64,000 nucleotides of DNA, from positions 1-64,000 of the forward strand of contig JAJKFJ010022828.1 of assembly GCA_027382625.1 (NCBI GenBank). Direction: 5' to 3'. A model generated the notes under the pieces. That model did not search any database and was not told the DNA's origin. It saw only the letters and a list, made by a program, of their open reading frames with translations. The DNA comes from Tetmemena sp. SeJ-2015 (taxonomy: Eukaryota; Ciliophora; Spirotrichea; Sporadotrichida; Oxytrichidae). The translations under genes and the position numbers were made by a program. Shown piece by piece: positions 59,717 to 64,000 of this stretch (position 1 is its first letter; each line of letters opens with the position of its first letter).

Positions 59717-60361
59717 ATGCCAGTCAAGAAGACCAGGTCAGAAATGGCGGAAGCGACCCGGCGGCAACTGCTGATGGCCGCGCAGGAGATTTTCGCGGAA
59801 TCCGGTCTTGAGGGCGCGCGGATCGACGCAATCGCCAAGCGGGCGGGCGTCAACAAGCAGTTGGTCTATCATTACTTCGAAAGCAAGGACGGCCTCTATT
59901 CCGCTGTGCTTGAGAAGGTCTATTCCGAAATTCGCAACCGCGAGGCGGACTTGCATCTGGATGCGCTGCCGGCCGAGGAAGCGATGCGCAGGCTGATCGA
60001 ATTCTCTTACGATTATCTGCGCGACAACCGTGATTTCGTGCGGCTGCTGGCGGATGAGAATGTGCATGGCGGGCGGCACATGAACGCGTCAGAGACAGTG
60101 CAACAGATCAACAATCCGACGATCGAGCTGATCTCGAAGACGCTGGCGCGCGGCGTGGATGAGGGGCTGTTCCGCAAGGGGATAGACCCGCTGCATTTCT
60201 ACCTGTCCATCGCCGGTATGTCTTTCTTCTACTTCGCCAATATCCATACGATCAGCCGGGCTTTTGCCCGCGCCTTCGACACGGCCGAGGCGCAGGACGA
60301 GCGGCGGGCGCATATCGTCGACCTGGCGATGAACGGAATTCGCCTGCGCCCGAACGCCTGA
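59717..60361 (+). CDS. TetR family transcriptional regulator
   Basis: Start MPVKKTRSEMAEATRRQLLMAAQEIFAESG at 59717, with AAGGAAG upstream. The HTH is LEGARIDAIAKRAGVNKQLVYHYFESKDGLYSAVLEKVY. The ligand domain (DALPAEEAMRRLIEFSYDYLRDNRDFVRLLADENVHGGRHM ... HFYLSIAGMSFFYFANIHTISRAFAR) resembles RutR/YcdC-like members tied to nucleobase or small-ligand sensing. 214 residues, intact. It converges on the ABC ATPase operon and is its likely regulator. Confidence 0.9.
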   Translation: MPVKKTRSEMAEATRRQLLMAAQEIFAESGLEGARIDAIAKRAGVNKQLVYHYFESKDGLYSAVLEKVYSEIRNREADLHLDALPAEEAMRRLIEFSYDYLRDNRDFVRLLADENVHGGRHMNASETVQQINNPTIELISKTLARGVDEGLFRKGIDPLHFYLSIAGMSFFYFANIHTISRAFARAFDTAEAQDERRAHIVDLAMNGIRLRPNA

Positions 60362-60445
60362 GGCGGTCGACCGGAGGGCCGACACGTTTCGGTGCCGCGC
60401 GGGGCAGAAGGCCCCTGGAAGGGACCAAAGGCGGGACGGCCCGGA

Positions 60446-61240
60446 TCAGTCGTGCGGGACCTCTGCGGTGGCGTCGTCGTCCAGGTTCAGCAGGCGGTAG
60501 ATGCGCTGGGTATATGCCCCGAATTCCGGCGTCGCCTTTTGCTTGAGCGCGCGGGGGAAGGGCAGGTCGATGGGGAAAGTGTCCGCCATGCGGGCAGGCC
60601 CCGCCGTCAGCACCGCGCAGCGCGAGCCAAGGAAGACGGCTTCCTGGATCGAATGGGTGACGAAAAGGATCGTCTTGTTCGAGGCCTCCCAGATGCGCAG
60701 GATCTCGAGGTTCATCTTTTCGCGCGTCAGCGCGTCCAGCGCGCCGAAGGGTTCGTCCATCAGCACCAGTTTCGGGTCATGGACCAGGGCGCGCGCGATC
60801 GAGGCACGTTGCTGCATTCCGCCCGACAGTTCATAGGGATAGCTGTCCTCATAGCCCGACAGACCGACCATGTTCAGCAAGTCGCGCGCCCTTTCGCGGG
60901 TCTCCTTGATCGGCAGGCCGATGATCTCGGCCGGGAGCATCACATTGTCGATGATCCTGCGCCATTTCAGCAGAAGCGCCTGCTGGAAGACCATGCCGAT
61001 GTCGCGGCTGGGATCGAGGGGCATCGGTCGATCCGATGCGGACGGTGCCGCTGTCATGCGGGTGCAATCCGGCCAGGATCTTGAGCACCGTCGATTTGCC
61101 GCAGCCGGACGGGCCGACAAGTGCCACGAAATCGCCATCGGCCACATCCATCGTGACATCGGACACGGCCAGAATATCGGCGTCGCGGGTCGGTAGACCT
61201 TGCTGACGCCCTGCATGTGAATGATCGGTTCCCCGGTCAT
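60446..61240 (-). CDS. ABC transporter ATPase, NitT/TauT type, frameshifted in the N-terminus
   Basis: MTGEPIIHMQGVSKVYR starts the protein. The Walker A (ALVGPSGCGKSTVLKILAGL) is in another frame between about 61170 and 61040; after that DIGMVFQQALLLKWRRIIDNVMLPAEI (Q-loop), YPYELSGGMQQRASIARALVHDPKLVLMDEPFGALDALTREKMNLEIL (signature, Walker B, D-loop) and TILFVTHSIQEAVFLGSRCAVL (H-loop). SsuB/TauB/NrtD-like. Its ATG overlaps the stop of the DapA-like gene (ATGA). The permease and binding protein are not in the window and may lie beyond 64000. Confidence 0.87.
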   Translation of the reverse strand: MTGEPIIHMQGVSKVYRPATPIFWPCPMSRWMWPMAISWHLSARPAAANRRCSRSWPDCTRMTAAPSASDRPMPLDPSRDIGMVFQQALLLKWRRIIDNVMLPAEIIGLPIKETRERARDLLNMVGLSGYEDSYPYELSGGMQQRASIARALVHDPKLVLMDEPFGALDALTREKMNLEILRIWEASNKTILFVTHSIQEAVFLGSRCAVLTAGPARMADTFPIDLPFPRALKQKATPEFGAYTQRIYRLLNLDDDATAEVPHD

Positions 61241-62291
61241 GACAGCCAGGTCTCCAGGTTGGCGGCGACGAAGGCGTCATCGGTCAGATGGGCGTGTTCG
61301 CGCGCCACGCGGGTGATTTCTTCGGCCTGACCGGGACCCATCGCCTCATGCGGGCTGAGACACCGGGTGTGGGTCAGCAGGCCCTGCCGCCGCAGAACCT
61401 CATGGCAGCCGGCGATGGCGCCCTGGAAGCCGTTCGCCACGTCGAACAGCGCCGCGTTGCAATCGGTCACCTCGGCATCCAGCGCCAGCAAATCACCGGG
61501 GATGGTGCCCGCGTCTTGTGCGGCGCGGCAACGGGCGTGCAGCGCGACGGCGGCCTTGGTCCAGACCGACCAATGGCCCAGAAGGCCGCCCCGGATCGGC
61601 AGGGTGATCGGTGCGTCGTCGCGGACGATGGTGAAGGGGGTCACGAGATCGGCGACGATATGGTCATCATTGCCGGTGTAGAGCGTGACGCGATCCTCGG
61701 CATGGGCGGCGGCGACGCCGCGCAGCACGTTCAGCGTGTCGTACCTGTTGAAGGGCGCCATCTTGATGCCGATGACGTTTTCGATGGCGGCGAAGCGTTT
61801 CCAGAATTCGAAGGGCAGGGGAAGGCCGCCGACCGCCGGTTGCAGGTAGAAGCCGAAGAGCGGAATTTCGCGGGCGACGGCTTCGCAATGGGCGATCAGC
61901 TCGTCGATGCTGGAGCCTTTCAGCGCCGCCAGGCTGAGCAGACCCGCGTGATAGCCAAGCGCGCGGCGATCCGCGCCTCGCACGGCCTGTCCGGTGCGGC
62001 CGACCAGCCGTGCATCGCCTGCACCAGGGGGCGGTCGGTCCAGTCGGACGCCGCCTCGGCGCAGGCGGCGAGGACCGTGTCATAAAGCCCGTGTTCGCGG
62101 ATCTCGAACTGGGTCGTGTGCACCCCGACGGCCAAGCCGCCCACGCCGGCATCGACATAGTAGCGCGTCAGGGCGCGTTGGCGGACCGTGTCCATCGCGC
62201 TGCCTTCGCCCAGGGCCAGCGGATGGGCGGGGATGACCGTGCCTGCGCGCAAAAGATCGAGGACCGGCGTGGGGATGTCTGTCCAATGCAT
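61237..62291 (-). CDS. Dihydrodipicolinate synthase family (DapA-like) aldolase, frameshifted
   Basis: MHWTDIPTPVLDLLRAGTVIPAHPLALGEGSAMDTVRQRALTRYYVDAGVGGLAVGVHTTQFEIREHGLY opens a DapA-type barrel; a break at about 61970 precedes YHAGLLSLAALKGSSIDELIAHCEAVAREIPLFGFYLQPAVGGLPLPFEFWKRFAAIENVIGIKMAPFNRYDT, where the Lys of GIK is the Schiff-base lysine. The family's YNxP reads YLQP. About 350 residues, longer than true DapA (290), with a C-terminal extension. Substrate unknown; the operon (epimerase, acetyltransferase, ABC transporter) suggests use of an imported compound. Confidence 0.8.
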
Positions 62292-62303
62292 GAGGTAACC
62301 TTT

Positions 62304-63054
62304 CTATCCTAGTTCTGGCCCGGCCGCGGCGAACAGGCGGGCGGTATCGGCCCCCCAGGGGGCCTTGCCGCGGACCATCCGCAGAAACGAGCGTTGTTCG
62401 GCAAAGCCTCTGGCCCCAAGGGCCTTGGCCAGCGGCTGCTGCGCCATGGCATCCACGAAGACCGGGCCATTCACATGGGCCAGCGCGGCGGCCAGAAGGT
62501 CAGCGGCGATTTCGGGCGTCCTGGCGACGATGGGTCCGATCTGGGTCGCCAGACGCCCCCGGCGACCCAGAACGAAGCCATCCTGCGTGTCGCGCACCAG
62601 GGCAAGCCGCCCGGGCCGCGCGACGAAATCGCGCAACATGAAGCTGCGATCCCCGGCAAAGGCGTCGCGGTCCAGCGCCGCGATCCAGCCCTGGTCTTCC
62701 GCCCCGAAAGGCCGAAGGCCCGGATGGGTTGCATGGCCTGCGCCCGTGCCGGCGCCCGCCATCCGCAGCACCTGCGCCACAGGCCGAAAGCCCAGGCTGG
62801 CGTAAAGCGGCTGGCCCTCGGCGGTCGCGTCAAGACAGGCGGCGCGTCCCGCACCTTCCAGCCGGTCGATGCAGGCCGCCATCAGGCGCTTGGCATGGCC
62901 CTGGCGGCGCAGCGCCCGGGTGACAAGGATCATGCGATCCAGCCGAGCCTGCGCCATGGCAGCGATGCCGCTGCATGCGGCTGCCCCGCTGTCGCGCAGC
63001 GCGAAGCCGCGCGCCCGCGCCAGCATCATCCGCCAATCGCGCGATCTGGTTCAC
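62304..63054 (-). CDS. GNAT acetyltransferase, double domain, N-terminal frameshift
   Basis: A GTG overlapping the epimerase stop gives MNQIARLADD-, and a shift near 63020 leads to MMLARARGFALRDSGAAACSGIAAM, RLDRMILVTRALRRQGHAKRLMAACIDRLEGAGRAACLDATAEGQPLYASLGFRPV: a GNAT core with motif A RRQGHAKRL and the usual YxxxGF end. The second half (HPGLRPFGAEDQGWIAALDRDAFAGDRSFMLRDFVARPGRLALVRDTQDGFVLGRRG) looks like the acetyltransferase C-terminal domain that follows some GNATs. About 250 residues. Acceptor unknown; in the same operon as the DapA-like gene. Confidence 0.8.
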
Positions 63055-64000
63055 CCCGCCTCGACCGACAGGCGAGGCAGGTTCGCGTCGTCCGGCGCAA
63101 GAGGGGAGGCCGCAGTAGCGCCCATCGCGGCCTCGAATTTCGTGGGCTTGCCCAGCGTCGGCATGTCGCGGGCGATCCAGTCGGCCTGCCAGTCGATCAG
63201 GCGGGCCAGCGGCACTTCGGGGTAACCGAAGAGACGGAAGGCCTCGGCCGAATTGCTCAGCCAAAGTTCGGGTTGCGGCGTGCCGGTGAAGGTCACCTCT
63301 TTGCCAAGCGCTTGCCCAGTTCGGTCGCCAGCCAGCGCACCGAGATGGTTTCCGGCCCGCTGACGTTCAGCGCCGAGGCGGGCACCGTCGCCTCGGACAG
63401 GGCGCGCAGCGAAAAGCGGTTCACATCGCCCTGCCAGATGACATTGACATGGCCAATGGACAGGTCGACCGGCAGGCCCGCCGCGACCTTCTGCGCGATG
63501 TCGCAGATCACGCCGTAGCGCAGGTCGATGGCATAGTTCAGACGGATGATCCGCCCCGGCGCGCCATTGACGGTCGAAAAGTGTTCGAACATCCGTTCGC
63601 GCCCGATGCAGGACTGGGCATATTCGCCCGGCGGGTCCAGCGGGGTGTCTTCATCCGCGCCGATATCGACCAGCGGCACGAAGGAATAGACGCAGCCGGT
63701 CGAGAAGACCGCAAAGCGCGCATCGGTGAAGGTCTCGGCGACCAGCCCCGGCAGATAGGTGTTCATCGCCCAGGTCAGGCCTGGTTCTTGGACGAGCCGA
63801 ACTTGTGGCCTGCCATGAAGACCACATTCTTGGCCCGGGGCAGTCGGGCCAGCTCGTCGCGGCTGGTCAGGTCGCACTGGATGGTCTCGATGCCCCAGTC
63901 GTCGAGTTGCCGCCGCGCCTCGGGGTCGGAAAAGCGGGAAACGCCGATCACACGCTTGCCCGGGGCGGCGCGGGCCGCCATGCGCGCCAGGGACGGGCCC
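63051..64000 (-). CDS. NAD-dependent epimerase/dehydratase-like oxidoreductase, N-terminus off window, frameshifted
   Basis: Extended SDR fold: AAPGKRVIGVSRFSDPEARRQLDDWGIETIQCDLTSRDELARLPRAKNVVFMAGHKFG, then after a break at about 63780 TWAMNTYLPGLVAETFTDARFAVFSTGCVYSFVPLVDIGADEDTPLDPPGEYAQSCIGRERMFEHFSTVNGAPGRIIRLNYAIDLRYGVICDIAQKV, and after another near 63300 VTFTGTPQPELWLSNSAEAFRLFGYPEVPLARLIDWQADWI. The catalytic Tyr-x3-Lys reads YAQSCIGRE, so the Lys of a standard SDR is not evident. The Rossmann start lies beyond 64000. First visible gene of the minus-strand operon. Confidence 0.75.

Overview
The window is high-GC (about two thirds G+C) chromosomal DNA of an alphaproteobacterium, most probably a member of the Rhodobacteraceae. 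The evidence is the gene set and order: a glyQ / small gene / glyS / pyruvate phosphate dikinase run, metZ behind a SAM-II riboswitch, folE2, DUF2927, DUF2254 and DUF2244 proteins, ctaD with a perfect FNR-type box, and TTAA-N7-TTAA CtrA-type sites. Nearly all genes are housekeeping. I see no prophage, CRISPR array, IS element or rRNA.

Sequence quality dominates the reading. Many conserved genes are broken by one-base indels in G or C runs, often in compensating pairs: the start of glmM shows this directly. Three patches (about 6.8-9.7 kb, 14.9-15.7 kb and 16.7-18.3 kb) are so dense in G/C runs that purD, xseA, an EamA transporter, yciB and a TPR protein can only be followed by hopping frames. 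I treat most frame breaks as sequence error, not biology. Two joins look chimeric: mtnP running into a DUF2927 gene, and an MsrA-like piece inside an SDR/DoxX gene.

Layout. 0-6.2 kb: membrane protein, mtnP fragment, DUF2927, SDR-DoxX, DUF2269, apt; then EcsC-like and GNAT genes on the other strand. 6.3-12.4 kb: flavin reductase, purD/xseA diverging, a pair of small secreted paralogues, an AlkB-type hydroxylase, lysoplasmalogenase. 12.4-19.2 kb: ftsY, a secreted protein, EamA transporter, yciB, an orphan membrane protein, a wrecked TPR gene, an alpha/beta hydrolase. 19.3-25.6 kb: promoter, SAM-II riboswitch, attenuator and metZ; folE2; trkH; a secreted trypsin-fold protein without catalytic His and Ser. 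25.8-36.4 kb: glyQ-glyS, PPDK-like, cell wall hydrolase, folB-folP-glmM. 36.4-48.3 kb: CtrA-type site and periplasmic protein, DUF2254, ilvC divergent from two Lrp/AsnC genes, an enolase-superfamily enzyme with a class V aminotransferase, a UbiH-like hydroxylase, a HAD nucleotidase, a GntR regulator, a membrane glycosyltransferase preceded by three phased TTAA boxes. 48.3-59.4 kb: carA, yqeY, small proteins, an AT-rich island with an intact trypsin-like peptidase, ctaD, RidA/WYL pair, cytochrome c, lipB, a peptidoglycan-binding protein, tRNA-Leu(GAG). 59.7-64 kb: TetR regulator and a converging operon (epimerase, GNAT, DapA-like enzyme, NitT/TauT-type ABC ATPase) that runs off the end.

Functional links: folB-folP-glmM and folE2 supply folate and cell-wall precursors; metZ is under SAM feedback; ilvC faces two Lrp-type regulators across a region with a perfect 20-bp inverted repeat; ctaD has an oxygen-response box. 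The least explained items are an 11-bp iterated repeat found in two intergenic spacers in the same orientation relative to the genes, the phased TTAA array, and AT-rich insertions in glyS and next to ctaD.
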